A stretch of 64,000 nucleotides of DNA, taken from Paraburkholderia phenoliruptrix. Lineage in GTDB: Bacteria; Pseudomonadota; Gammaproteobacteria; Burkholderiales; Burkholderiaceae. Where the stretch lies: NCBI RefSeq assembly GCF_019511605.1, contig NZ_JAEUAV010000002.1, forward strand, positions 1 through 64,000, read 5' to 3'. Shown here piece after piece: positions 1-9,072 of this stretch; within the stretch, counting starts at the first letter, position 1; each line of letters opens with the position of its first letter. The notes below the pieces were generated by a model, which was given only the letters and a program-made list of their open reading frames with translations, was not told the DNA's origin and did no database searches. The translations under genes were made by a program, and so were the position numbers.

Positions 1-27
1 CCCCTGCGCCCCCTGCGCCCCCTGCGC
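1..27. repeat. Three tandem copies of a 9-bp unit
   Basis: CCCCTGCGC is repeated exactly three times from the first base of the window, so the array may extend further left. Because 9 bp is three codons, it could equally be the end of a neighbouring gene coding for a tripeptide repeat. Nothing else is recognisable in bases 1-82. Confidence 0.7.
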
Positions 28-82
28 CGGCGGGCCGCTTGCGTCTGGTTCTTCAGCGCTCGCACGGGTGGCGGTGCAAAGC

Positions 83-1249
83 TCAAGCAGCCCGCTGCGC
101 CTTCACTACGGTCTGCCGGTATAGCCCGGAGATCAGATCGACCTGCGTAATCATGCCGACTACATGTCCGGTTGCATCCAGCACGGGAATATGGTGGTGG
201 CCGTAGTTCGCGAACATTGGTACGAGGTCGGTGATCGGCGCGTTCGCTTTGACAGTGCGCACGTCGTTGGTCATCACGTTGCCTACGGTTGGCGCACGCA
301 ATGCGTCGCCGCGCAGCCAGCCGTCTATGTAAGTCATGAACGGCGCGAACTGGCCAAAGATTCGTTTGTCCACCAGGTCCGCGCGCGTCACGATGCCGAG
401 CAAAGTGCGGTCCGCGTCGATAACCGGCAGCGCCTTCACCTTGTTGCGCTTGAGCAGCGCCCACGCCGAGACCGCGCGCGTGGTGGGCGAGACTGACACG
501 ACGTGCCGCGACATGATGTTCTCGCAGGTCAGTTCGTTGAAGCTGCGCGAGAACGCCTGAAGCTGCGTTTCGCGCAGCAGGGATTCGAGGTCGTCTGGGT
601 CGATGTCGAGCATTTCACTGCGGCGCCTGAGCACTGCTTCCAGATCGGCGCGGGTGAAGCCCGCACGCGCGTCGGCTTCGGCCGCCTTGCCCGCCGCGCC
701 GCGCGCCGCGCGGGCCGAGTGTGGATAGCGGTGGCCGGTCGCCGCGTGATAGGCGAGGGCGGCGGCAAGCAGCGCGGCGGACTGTATCGCGATCGGCTCC
801 AGCACGAAACGGTAGCCGAGCGCATGAATGGCCGGGCCGCCTAACACGGCGGTCAACGCCACCGCCCCTGACGGCGGGTGCACACAGCGAAGCGCGAACA
901 TGCCGCAAATGGCGAGCGCAACGGCAAGGGCGGCCGCCAGTGTCGGGTCGGCAATGACGTTTGCGCAGGTTACGCCGATGGTCGCCGAAACCAGATTCCC
1001 ACCGATGATGGACCACGGTTGCGCGAGCGGACTTGCCGGTACCGCGAAGAGCAGCACCGCAGACGCGCCCATGGGTGCAACCAGCAGAGGAATGTTCGCG
1101 CCGGGCCCGAGCAGCAAATACATCGAGCCGCCCGTAAACGCAATGCCGAGCAGCGCTCCAAGACATGAACGCGCGCGCTCCTGCCATTGCACGGTGACGG
1201 GTACGGGAATGAAGCTGGCCAGCCAGCGCAGGATAGGTGAGCGGGACAA
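83..1249 (-). CDS. HPP family membrane protein with a CBS domain pair
   Basis: This 388-residue protein joins an N-terminal HPP-family membrane region (about residues 28-175, with the family's His-Pro-Pro at 124-126 in a CVHPPSG context) to two C-terminal CBS domains (about 245-300 and 322-380). HPP proteins are predicted integral membrane proteins, and some plant and cyanobacterial members have been linked to nitrite transport. CBS pairs usually bind adenine nucleotides and regulate the attached domain. The only in-frame start that keeps the first membrane segment is a TTG at 1249. No ATG or GTG lies upstream before a stop, and I see no clear Shine-Dalgarno, so the start is uncertain. The gene diverges from a universal stress protein gene. 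The transported substrate cannot be told from sequence. Confidence 0.85.
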   Translation of the reverse strand: MSRSPILRWLASFIPVPVTVQWQERARSCLGALLGIAFTGGSMYLLLGPGANIPLLVAPMGASAVLLFAVPASPLAQPWSIIGGNLVSATIGVTCANVIADPTLAAALAVALAICGMFALRCVHPPSGAVALTAVLGGPAIHALGYRFVLEPIAIQSAALLAAALAYHAATGHRYPHSARAARGAAGKAAEADARAGFTRADLEAVLRRRSEMLDIDPDDLESLLRETQLQAFSRSFNELTCENIMSRHVVSVSPTTRAVSAWALLKRNKVKALPVIDADRTLLGIVTRADLVDKRIFGQFAPFMTYIDGWLRGDALRAPTVGNVMTNDVRTVKANAPITDLVPMFANYGHHHIPVLDATGHVVGMITQVDLISGLYRQTVVKAQRAA

Positions 1250-1505
1250 GGTGCTGAAAAAAGAGGGAGTGAGCGGATCGTGCTGGACAGTGAAGATACC
1301 GGGAAAACGCGTATGAACGCGAATACCGTCTGGTCATAATTATATGCCAATATGATATAAAAGCGCGGCGCGCCTGTGGCGGCAGTAACGCGCGATGAGC
1401 GCCTGCCGCAAAGCGACATATACTGAATTGCGTGAAGTACACCGGTCTTCCAGCCTGCATGCATTGCGCTCAATGCATGACCGGGCGCACCAACAGGAGA
1501 GCGAC

Positions 1506-2009
1506 ATGTCGGCCTTCAGGCGCATTCTTCTCTGTTATGACGGCACACGCCAAGGGCAGCATGCGCTTGCCGACGGCGCCCGTCTCGCACAGCAACTCGC
1601 GGCGCAAGTGCATGTGCTTTCCGTCGTCAATAGTTCAGCCTGGGTGCAGGGCGCGGATATGACGTCCGCCATACCGGTGGATATCATCAACGACTCTGTT
1701 AAAAGCGTGCTCGAAGAAGGACTGAAAAAACTGGCCGCAAAAGGTGTACACGCAACTGGGCACTTTGCGATCGGCGATCCGCTGGATCAGATTCCGCACT
1801 TCGCGAAGGAACTGAACGTCGATCTGATCGTGGTGGGGCATCACCGTGCCGGCAGGCTCGCGCGATGGTGGGCTGGCAGGACCGACGGCCTGTTGCTGGA
1901 CAGAGTGAGTTGCAGCGTGCTCGTGACGATGGGTCCGGAAACCGCAGCGCCAATCGAAGCGGACAGAGACAAAGGCGAGACATCGGCTCCAGGTGAAACT
2001 GCACCGTGA
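1506..2009 (+). CDS. Universal stress protein, UspA family
   Basis: This 167-residue cytosolic protein has the UspA fold signature: an N-terminal strand RRILLCYDGT and a central GDPLDQIPHFAKE segment, then VDLIVVGHHRAG and a final SCSVLV strand. The ATP-binding family usually has G-2x-G-9x-G(S/T) after VVGHH. Here the second half is changed (RLARWWAGRTDG), so nucleotide binding is uncertain. The C-terminal 20 residues are a charged extension. The start is the ATG at 1506, preceded by AGGAGA. Upstream in-frame starts would add a non-homologous segment. Usp proteins support survival under stress, but the partner is unknown. Confidence 0.9.
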   Translation: MSAFRRILLCYDGTRQGQHALADGARLAQQLAAQVHVLSVVNSSAWVQGADMTSAIPVDIINDSVKSVLEEGLKKLAAKGVHATGHFAIGDPLDQIPHFAKELNVDLIVVGHHRAGRLARWWAGRTDGLLLDRVSCSVLVTMGPETAAPIEADRDKGETSAPGETAP

Positions 2010-2070
2010 ACGGAGCAGTCATAAGCGGGCACTCCGGCATGCGCCAAAAAGAACTGTTTCAACTGACGTG

Positions 2071-3405
2071 CTATTCGCCGTTCGCATGTTCGACTTCTTT
2101 GACCGGATCGATCGCAGTGTTGCCGGCATACATGTAGCTGCGGTTGTACGGATAGTCGCTGCGGGCCCCGGGCATGCGGTCCGCTGAACTGTCGTCTGTC
2201 GACACGCACTCCGCCGGACGCGCTGCGAGTATCTGGAAGAGCGAAGTCCAGCCGTGTTCGAATCCCATTGCGGACCCGGCGAGATACAGCCGGTATGCGC
2301 GAATGATTTTCTCGGCGTCATTGCCCAGAACGCGGCGAGCTTCGTCGAGCCGCGCTTCCAGCGCATCCGCCCAATGCCATAGCGTGCGCGCGTAGTGCGG
2401 ACGCAGGCATTCGGCGTCGACGGGTTCCAGATTGCCGCGTGTCATTGCATCCATCATCACGCTCACATGCACGAGCTGGCCGCCGGGAAAAATGTACCGG
2501 TCGATGAACTCGCCCATGCCGCCGCCCACTTCGCCGTTCTCGACGCCGCCGGCCGTAATGCTGTGATTCATCATGAGACCGCCGGGCCGCAGCAGCCGCC
2601 GCATTTTCGCAAAGTAAGAAGGCAGGTTGGGCCGGCCGACGTGCTCGCACATGCCAACCGAAGCGATCTTGTCGAAAGGCGCGGATTCGTCGACATCGCG
2701 ATAGTCCTGGAGCAGCATTTTCACGCGCCCTTGCAGTCCCTTTTCGTCGATGAGCCGGTTGACGTACGCATGCTGGTTTCTCGACAGCGTGATGCCGGTC
2801 GCGTTCACGCCATAATGTTCAGCAGCCCACAGCAACAGTGCGCCCCAACCTGCGCCGATGTCCAGAAAGCGCTCGCCGGAGCGCAGCATCAGCTTCTTGC
2901 AGATGTGGTCGAGCTTTGCCTGCTGGGCTTCGGCAAGCGACATATCCGGCGAAGAAAAGTAAGCACACGAGTAGACGCGCAACGGGTCGAGCCATAGCGC
3001 GTAGAAATCGTCGGAGATATCGTAGTGATGCTGGATTTGCGCGGCGTCCTTTGCGCGGCTGTGGTGCGTGCGCTCCCAGATCGCGCGGCGCGTGCGGCTC
3101 ACGCGGCCGAGAAGCCAGCCGTGCGTTTCGTGAGTGGGATCGCCGCGCAGCAGCGCGGGCGCGGCCGCCATCAGATCGTGCAGATTGCCCTGAATGTCCA
3201 GCCGGCCTTCCACGTAGTCTTGCGCGAGGCGCCCGATCGCTCCCTGCCGCAAATGCAGCAGCGCCCGCATGTCGCGAATCTCGAACAGCAGGCGTGGCTC
3301 TCGTGAGCCAATGCGCTGACCGTCGGGCAGGGCGACCGAGCAGGGCACCGGCACGCCAGCAATCCGTTGCTCGGCGGGCGAACGCAAAAGGCTCCAGAGC
3401 ATCAT
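2071..3405 (-). CDS. cfa: Cyclopropane-fatty-acyl-phospholipid synthase
   Basis: This 444-residue enzyme is predicted to transfer a methylene group from S-adenosylmethionine to the cis double bond of membrane phospholipid acyl chains. The N-terminal 130 residues are the lipid-binding part. The Rossmann methyltransferase domain follows, with the SAM motif FLDIGAGWGALLLWAAE and later motifs such as VGMCEHVG and HSIT. It ends with a short tail containing VKEVEHANGE. I chose the ATG at 3405 because AAGGGA lies 8 bases upstream. A TTG six codons further upstream is possible. The gene is convergent with the usp gene (61 bases apart). Cyclopropanation generally protects stationary-phase or acid-stressed cells. 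Several Cfa paralogues are common in this group. Confidence 0.92.
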   Translation of the reverse strand: MMLWSLLRSPAEQRIAGVPVPCSVALPDGQRIGSREPRLLFEIRDMRALLHLRQGAIGRLAQDYVEGRLDIQGNLHDLMAAAPALLRGDPTHETHGWLLGRVSRTRRAIWERTHHSRAKDAAQIQHHYDISDDFYALWLDPLRVYSCAYFSSPDMSLAEAQQAKLDHICKKLMLRSGERFLDIGAGWGALLLWAAEHYGVNATGITLSRNQHAYVNRLIDEKGLQGRVKMLLQDYRDVDESAPFDKIASVGMCEHVGRPNLPSYFAKMRRLLRPGGLMMNHSITAGGVENGEVGGGMGEFIDRYIFPGGQLVHVSVMMDAMTRGNLEPVDAECLRPHYARTLWHWADALEARLDEARRVLGNDAEKIIRAYRLYLAGSAMGFEHGWTSLFQILAARPAECVSTDDSSADRMPGARSDYPYNRSYMYAGNTAIDPVKEVEHANGE

Positions 3406-3757
3406 GGCGTCGATCCCTTGCAAAAACGGCCGCGTTTCTGCCGAACATCATTCATGCCGTCACAATCAGTTCCGCGACGACGGCAGCGCGCCGCGTAGTT
3501 CAATCACTAGGCGGTGCAATGACATTTAGCTATCCGGATTTTTACCGACGTTCGCAAGCTGCGATGCCCATCAGATCATTCCCTGCCGTGGGGCGCGCGC
3601 TGGATTCCACAGCCGACGGGGCCACACGGCATCCCGAACAGGTTCTTTAGTGTGCATTTCCCCCAATTGCAAAGCTTTCATTGCAGTGACACGATGCTTA
3701 CACATGCCGAACGCCAACGGGGACGTTCCGGCGCTTTTCATCAGACGTCGATACATC
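3406..3757. other. Divergent intergenic region, cfa / binding protein
   Basis: These 352 bases separate divergent genes and must hold both promoters. I see a weak sigma70-like match on the plus strand (TTGCAA near 3667, then CACGAT 17 bases later) but no convincing operator, terminator or small gene. Confidence 0.4.
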
Positions 3758-4660
3758 ATGCAGCGCAGGCGCCTTGTAATCGCGGCATTGGGCATGGCAG
3801 GCATCGCTGGCATGCCGGGCTCGCCGCGGGCCATGCCGACAACCGGCTTCGACATCGTGCATCCGCGCGTCCGTACCGGTGGCGAGGCACGTGCGACGTT
3901 CGCCCTCGCGGTGCTGGAACTGGCGATGAAAACGGCCAACGTCCCCTACACGATTCGTCAGGCGGATGTCGCGATGGAGCGTGGTCGCGCTCTGGCCGAG
4001 CTCGCCGGGGGCAACTCGATCAACCTTCTGTGGACCAGCATGGACAGCCGCGCGGAAACCGGCCTTAACGTGGTCCGTATTCCAGTGAACCGCGGTCTGA
4101 TTGGATACCGCGTGTTCATCATAAGGAAGGACCGGCAACCTGAGTTCGACCGCGTCGACGATCTCGCTGACCTGCGGCGTCTGACAGCGGGCCAGGGACT
4201 TGGCTGGGTCGACACGGACATCTTGCTCGACGCCGGCCTGAAAGTGGAAACGTCCAGTACCGACACGCTGTTTGCGATGACACGCGCCGGGCGAGTCGAC
4301 TATTACCCCCGGGGTTTGATCGAGGCATTTCCTGAAATGGAAGCACGCGACCAGACCGACCCTGAATTGACAGTGGAAAAACGTTTGCTGCTGAAATACC
4401 GCTCCGATTTCATCTTTTATGTTGCCCGTAGCGCCCCTGCATTGGCGTGGACCATCGAGCGCGGGTTCACCGCGGCTTATAGAAACGGCTCGTATCTGCG
4501 GCTTTTCAATACCCATCCGGTCATTCAGAACGCGCTGACGCAAAGCAGGTTGCGCGAGCGCCGAGTGATCGAAGTGGACAATCGCTATCTGTCCGCGGCC
4601 GACCGCGAGATTCCGCAAGAGTATTGGATGCAGTGGCCAACTGCGGCGCAAAGCCGTTAG
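3758..4660 (+). CDS. Periplasmic solute-binding-like protein
   Basis: This 300-residue exported protein looks like a family 3 solute-binding protein: 'DLADLRRLTAGQGLGWVDT' and 'DTLFAMTRAGRVDYYPRG' resemble the hinge and lobe-2 segments of amino-acid binding proteins. The N-terminus RRRLVIAALGMAGIAG is a signal peptide with a twin-arginine-like RR, ending near SPRA-MP. No ABC permease or ATPase adjoins it, so it may serve a distant transporter or act as a sensor. The start at 3758 puts the signal peptide at the very N-terminus. An in-frame ATG at 3704 is less likely. No strong ribosome binding site is visible. Confidence 0.7.
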   Translation: MQRRRLVIAALGMAGIAGMPGSPRAMPTTGFDIVHPRVRTGGEARATFALAVLELAMKTANVPYTIRQADVAMERGRALAELAGGNSINLLWTSMDSRAETGLNVVRIPVNRGLIGYRVFIIRKDRQPEFDRVDDLADLRRLTAGQGLGWVDTDILLDAGLKVETSSTDTLFAMTRAGRVDYYPRGLIEAFPEMEARDQTDPELTVEKRLLLKYRSDFIFYVARSAPALAWTIERGFTAAYRNGSYLRLFNTHPVIQNALTQSRLRERRVIEVDNRYLSAADREIPQEYWMQWPTAAQSR

Positions 4661-4804
4661 GGGTCGCAAGCTTGCGCAGGGGTCAGGATTTCCTTACGCT
4701 GAAATCGGGATACCCTTGGTGGATTCTGCGTGCTGCCTGACTGTTGCGCGACGGCCTTCGTTCTATGATTGGGGCGTCAAAATGGGCCAACCGGATGAGC
4801 AGAA

Positions 4805-5125
4805 ATGATTCAGTATCTGTCGCAGCGCGAAAACGAGGTGGAGCATATCAATTCGATCTGCTTCCGGCTATTCGATATCTGGTGTGAACGGCGTTGCGTG
4901 ACGCCGCTGGGGTATCTGATGCATTGCTGGCCGCTGGTGGATAGCGGACCAAAGGCTGTCCGGCGGGTCGGCGAAACGCTGCGGGAGTTGCGCAAGTGGC
5001 ATCAGGCGGAACTCGATAGCGACGTCGCCGCCATGCTGCGGGAGCTCTCCGATTGCGTGGACGAGGTGCTGCTGCGCGTCGTTCCAGAACCGCCCGCGCT
5101 AAGGGGCATCCGGTTGTCTTCGTGA
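4805..5125 (+). CDS. Small conserved-type hypothetical protein
   Basis: I do not recognise this 106-residue protein. It is soluble, mostly helical and mildly acidic, with four Cys residues spread along the chain (FRLFDIWCERRCV, MHCWPL, LSDCVDE). The ATG at 4805 has only a weak GAG-type site upstream. It precedes the sensor kinase gene by 156 bases on the same strand. Coding is supported by ordinary codon use and an open frame with few alternatives, not by a known domain. Confidence 0.6.
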   Translation: MIQYLSQRENEVEHINSICFRLFDIWCERRCVTPLGYLMHCWPLVDSGPKAVRRVGETLRELRKWHQAELDSDVAAMLRELSDCVDEVLLRVVPEPPALRGIRLSS

Positions 5126-5281
5126 ATCGCCTCCGGCAGGTCGGACACGCAAACTGGCAACGCTCTAGCATGGCGTCATAACCAGGCATTGGCCGTTTCT
5201 CGAACGCGCGTGCCGAAAAACAGCAGTCGCATGTCCAACGCGTGCACTGCGAACTGGCAACACCATGCTCGCGGGGGCAAT

Positions 5282-7444
5282 ATGGCTGTCAACCTCAACG
5301 GAGAGTCGCGGTATCCGCTCAGGCGGTTGCGGCACAGTGTCGTGCTTCGGCTTCTGGCGATCACCATTCTGTTTAGTTGCGTGCTCACCTTGTTGTTGAC
5401 CGCGCTGCAGATCGAGCGAGACTACAGCGCGGGCATCGCGCTGATCGAGAACCGTCTCGCGGACATCGACAAAAGCTACCGCGACAGCCTTGGCGAGGCC
5501 CTGTGGCGGCTCGACGAGGCGCAACTGCGGCTGGAACTCGGGGGCATTGTGCGCCTGGCGGATGTCAGCACCGCTCAGGTGCGGCAGTCCGGCAGCGGCG
5601 CGGCTCCCTTGCTGGTGTCTGCCGGCCAGCCGGCAAGTGGCCCCGCCATCGCGCGGGATTACCCGCTCGTGCATCGGGTGCTGGGCAAAGAAGAACGCAT
5701 TGGCACTCTGCATGTTCAGGCAACGTTGACCGATCTGTACGACGATCTGACCCACACGGCACTGCTCATTCTCGTCACACAGGCCGCCAACATCTTTCTC
5801 GTTTCGCTTTTTGTGTTCTACATTTTGACGCGGCTCGTCACGCGTCATCTGATGGTGCTCGCGCAAACCGTCGAAGACTACGACTTTCGCGAGCCGGCCG
5901 AGCCCTTGAAGCTGAACCGGCGCGCGCCGCGCGAGCCCGACGAACTCGAGCGCGTAGTCACCGCCTTCAATTCGATGGGCGCGCGACTGCACCGTGCATA
6001 CCTCGACGAGCGCGATGCGGCGGCGGAACGCGAAGCGCGCCGCTCGGCGGAAGCGGCCAATCGCGCAAAAGCCGAGTTCCTCGCGAATATGAGCCACGAA
6101 CTGCGCACGCCCCTGAACGCGATTCTGGGTTATGCGCAGATCTTGCGACGCGACGCGAGCCTGAGCGCAGGTCATCGCGAACGCGTCGGCGTCATTCAAC
6201 GCAGCGGCGAACATCTGCTCGCACTGATCGGCGACGCACTGGACTTTGCCCGAATAGAAGCCGGCCGTCTGCGCATCGAGATGAACGACGTGCCGCTTGC
6301 CGGCACGCTCGACGTCATTCGCGAGATCATCGAAGTGAAGGTGGCGCAAAAGCACGTCGATTTTGTCTGGCGTGTCGCGCCGGATGTGCCCGACGCCGTG
6401 CGCGCGGACGAGCGGCGCTTGCGACAGGTGCTGCTCAATCTGCTTGCGAACGCATTCAATTTTACCGATCAGGGAAGCGTGAGCCTGCTGATCGAAATGA
6501 GCGCGTCAGGCAAGGTCTGTTTCGAAGTGCGAGATACCGGCATTGGCATGGATGCGGATCAGTTCCAGACCATTTTCGAGCCGTTCGAACAGATCGTGCA
6601 TACGGAACGCGGCACGAGCGGCACCGGGCTCGGCCTCACCATCAGTCAGCAGTTTCTTCGCGCAATGGGCAGCGAAATTCATTTGCAGAGCCAGCCGGGC
6701 CGCGGCAGTGTATTCTGGTTCGAACTGGAACCCGCGGCGGGCGCGCCGCCTGCCGCGCGCGCCGCAGTCGCCGAGCCGCGCATGACGACGGGCTACAAGG
6801 GAGCGCGCCGCAAGGTGCTGGTGATCGACGACGTCGCGATGAACCGCGCGTTAATGGTCGATTTTCTCGGCCACCTTGGCTTTCAGATCGTCGAGGCGAC
6901 AGGTGGCCGGCAAGGGCTCGCCAAAACCTTGAGCGAGCGCCCGGCGCTGATCGTGACCGACATCGTGATGGCGGATATGGACGGACTCGAAACGACCCGC
7001 AGATTGCGGCAGATTCCCGGCTTCGCGCAGGTGCCGGTAATTGCGACCTCCGCAAGTCCCTCCGGTGCCGACGAGCAGCGCAGTCTGCAGGCGGGCGCCA
7101 ATGCGTTCCTTCCCAAGCCGATTGATTTCGACAAACTGCTCGCGCAGATTGCGCGTTTGCTGGATCTCGAATGGACCTACGCGCACGCAGAAAAATTGCA
7201 ACGCGCGCCCGAGGTGTCGAATGGAGCGTTTGCGGCCGTGCCGGACAAGGAACTGCAGCAATTGCATCTGCTCGCCCGTCTTGGCGACATGCAGGAAATC
7301 GCGCTGTGGGCGGAGCGCGTCGCGAAGCACGGCCCGCAATATCAGGCGTTCACCACGCGCATTCTTTCTCTCGCCAAAGGCTATCAGTCGAAGGCGCTGC
7401 TGCATCTGGTCGAGGAGCAACTGGAAAGCAGGACGGTCCGATGA
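5282..7444 (+). CDS. Membrane-bound hybrid sensor histidine kinase
   Basis: This 720-residue kinase has a transmembrane helix at about 22-42, an extracytoplasmic sensor region to about 157, a second helix at about 158-186 and a HAMP-like linker. A HisKA domain follows with the phospho-acceptor His272 (SHELRTPLN). The HATPase domain has its N box near 390, DTGIGMD at 418-424 and GTSGTGLGL. The receiver domain has Asp560 and Lys612 (PKPID). The last ~90 residues are helical with no recognisable HPt signature. The start at ATG 5282 follows GGGGGC. The longer reading frame adds 31 residues of no known type. The stop overlaps the next start as ATGA, so the three signalling genes are translationally coupled. 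The signal sensed is unknown. Confidence 0.88.
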   Translation: MAVNLNGESRYPLRRLRHSVVLRLLAITILFSCVLTLLLTALQIERDYSAGIALIENRLADIDKSYRDSLGEALWRLDEAQLRLELGGIVRLADVSTAQVRQSGSGAAPLLVSAGQPASGPAIARDYPLVHRVLGKEERIGTLHVQATLTDLYDDLTHTALLILVTQAANIFLVSLFVFYILTRLVTRHLMVLAQTVEDYDFREPAEPLKLNRRAPREPDELERVVTAFNSMGARLHRAYLDERDAAAEREARRSAEAANRAKAEFLANMSHELRTPLNAILGYAQILRRDASLSAGHRERVGVIQRSGEHLLALIGDALDFARIEAGRLRIEMNDVPLAGTLDVIREIIEVKVAQKHVDFVWRVAPDVPDAVRADERRLRQVLLNLLANAFNFTDQGSVSLLIEMSASGKVCFEVRDTGIGMDADQFQTIFEPFEQIVHTERGTSGTGLGLTISQQFLRAMGSEIHLQSQPGRGSVFWFELEPAAGAPPAARAAVAEPRMTTGYKGARRKVLVIDDVAMNRALMVDFLGHLGFQIVEATGGRQGLAKTLSERPALIVTDIVMADMDGLETTRRLRQIPGFAQVPVIATSASPSGADEQRSLQAGANAFLPKPIDFDKLLAQIARLLDLEWTYAHAEKLQRAPEVSNGAFAAVPDKELQQLHLLARLGDMQEIALWAERVAKHGPQYQAFTTRILSLAKGYQSKALLHLVEEQLESRTVR

Positions 7445-9072
7445 ACGAGATGTCCTTGCCCGACGACGAATCGCCCACCGTATTGATCGCGGACGACAAT
7501 CCCGCGAATCTTGCTGTCGTCGTGGAAAGCCTGGTGGCGCGCGGCTTCCGGGTGCTGGTCGCGCTCGACGGTCCGGAGGCGATCCAGCGCGCGCAATTCT
7601 CGCAGCCCGATCTGATTCTGCTCGACGTGAGAATGCCCGGCATCGATGGTTTCGAAACCTGCCGGCGCCTGAAATCCGATGAGCGCACGCGCAACATCGC
7701 AGTGATCTTCATGACTTCGCTCACCGGCAGCGAGGACATGGTCGAAGGCTTCTCGGCGGGCGGTGTCGATTATCTGACCAAGCCCGTGCACGTCGACGAA
7801 ATGATGGCCCGCATCAGCACCCATCTCGCGCTAAGAGGCATGCACCAGAAGCTGATCGCGCAGAACCGCCAGTTGCAGGAAGAGGTACTGGTGCGCAAGC
7901 GGGCCGAGGCCGCGTTGTCGCGGGTACGCGACGGGCTCGAGGCAAGCGTCGCGCAGCGCACGGATGAACTGGCGCGGGCCAATGCCACGCTGCAGTCGCA
8001 AATCGAGGAACGGCGACGCGCGCAAGCGCAGCTCCTCGCGAGCGAGTTCCGCTTCCGCACCATCGTGGAGACGAGTCCGGTGCCGCTTTGCATCACGTCG
8101 ATGCCCGAGGGGTACATTCTGTACACGAACAAGCCGCTGCGCGAACTGTTCGGCGTCGACTACGTGACCACGCATGTGGCCAATATTGGCGAATTGTATG
8201 CGGACCCCACGGATCGCGACCGGCTTGTCGAGCAGTTGCGTAACGAAGGCAGTTTTCGCAATACCGAAGTGAAGTTCAGGCGACCGGACGGCACTGTGTT
8301 CTGGGCCATGGCAACCGCGCGTGTCGCAACATACGACGATGCACCCGCCATCTTCGTCGGGCTGAACGACATTACGGAGCCCAAGCGGATCGAGCAGGAA
8401 CTGGTGGAGTCGCGCGAGCAATTGCGTGAATTGTCCGCGTATATGGAGGCCATTCGCGAGGAGGAGAGAAAGCGCATCGCGATGGAAATTCACGACGAAC
8501 TGGGCCAGCTTCTCACCGCATTGAAAATGGATGTCTCGCTCCTGAAGATGCGTCTTCCGGGCGACCAGGAAGTGGCAAAGCGGGCCGACGACATGCGCGA
8601 GCTGGTCGAAAAAACCATATGGATGGTGCGCAATGTCGCGAGCCATTTGCGGCCCGCCGCGCTCAACTACGGTATTGTGTCCGCGCTCGAATGGCTCGTC
8701 GACGATTTCGGACGGCGCAGCGGGCTGGCCTGCCAGTTCCGGCTGAACGGCGGCGAACCGGTGCTTTCCGATGCACACGCAACCGCGATGTTTCGCATCG
8801 TGCAGGCTTCGCTCACCAATGTCGCCCGCCACGCCCGCGCGACGCGCGCGGACGTCACGCTCACGAGCACTTCAACGGCACTCGATCTGCACGTGAGCGA
8901 CGACGGCTGCGGTTTCGATCAGGAAGCCGCGCGCAGGGACTATTCTTATGGGTTGCTCGGCATGAGCGAGCGGGCACGTTTGATCGGCGGCACGTTGCTG
9001 ATCGACAGCGCGCCGGGCACGGGCACCTCGGTTTCGATTCATATACCGCTTAACAACGGGCTCCACACATGA
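7441..9072 (+). CDS. Soluble REC-PAS-histidine kinase (NarX-type transmitter)
   Basis: This 543-residue cytosolic protein has a receiver domain first (Asp62 in LLDVRMPG, Lys near TKPV), a coiled-coil linker at about 135-200 and a PAS domain with PAC motif at about 203-315. A HisKA_3 dimerisation domain follows with His351 (AMEIHDELGQ), and then a compact HATPase domain (DDGCGFD, GTGTSVSIHIP). HisKA_3 kinases normally partner NarL/FixJ regulators, and one is encoded directly downstream. The N-terminal receiver may accept phosphate from the membrane hybrid kinase, giving a cascade. That order is inferred from gene order only. Start and stop both overlap neighbours by ATGA. Confidence 0.88.
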   Translation: MNEMSLPDDESPTVLIADDNPANLAVVVESLVARGFRVLVALDGPEAIQRAQFSQPDLILLDVRMPGIDGFETCRRLKSDERTRNIAVIFMTSLTGSEDMVEGFSAGGVDYLTKPVHVDEMMARISTHLALRGMHQKLIAQNRQLQEEVLVRKRAEAALSRVRDGLEASVAQRTDELARANATLQSQIEERRRAQAQLLASEFRFRTIVETSPVPLCITSMPEGYILYTNKPLRELFGVDYVTTHVANIGELYADPTDRDRLVEQLRNEGSFRNTEVKFRRPDGTVFWAMATARVATYDDAPAIFVGLNDITEPKRIEQELVESREQLRELSAYMEAIREEERKRIAMEIHDELGQLLTALKMDVSLLKMRLPGDQEVAKRADDMRELVEKTIWMVRNVASHLRPAALNYGIVSALEWLVDDFGRRSGLACQFRLNGGEPVLSDAHATAMFRIVQASLTNVARHARATRADVTLTSTSTALDLHVSDDGCGFDQEAARRDYSYGLLGMSERARLIGGTLLIDSAPGTGTSVSIHIPLNNGLHT

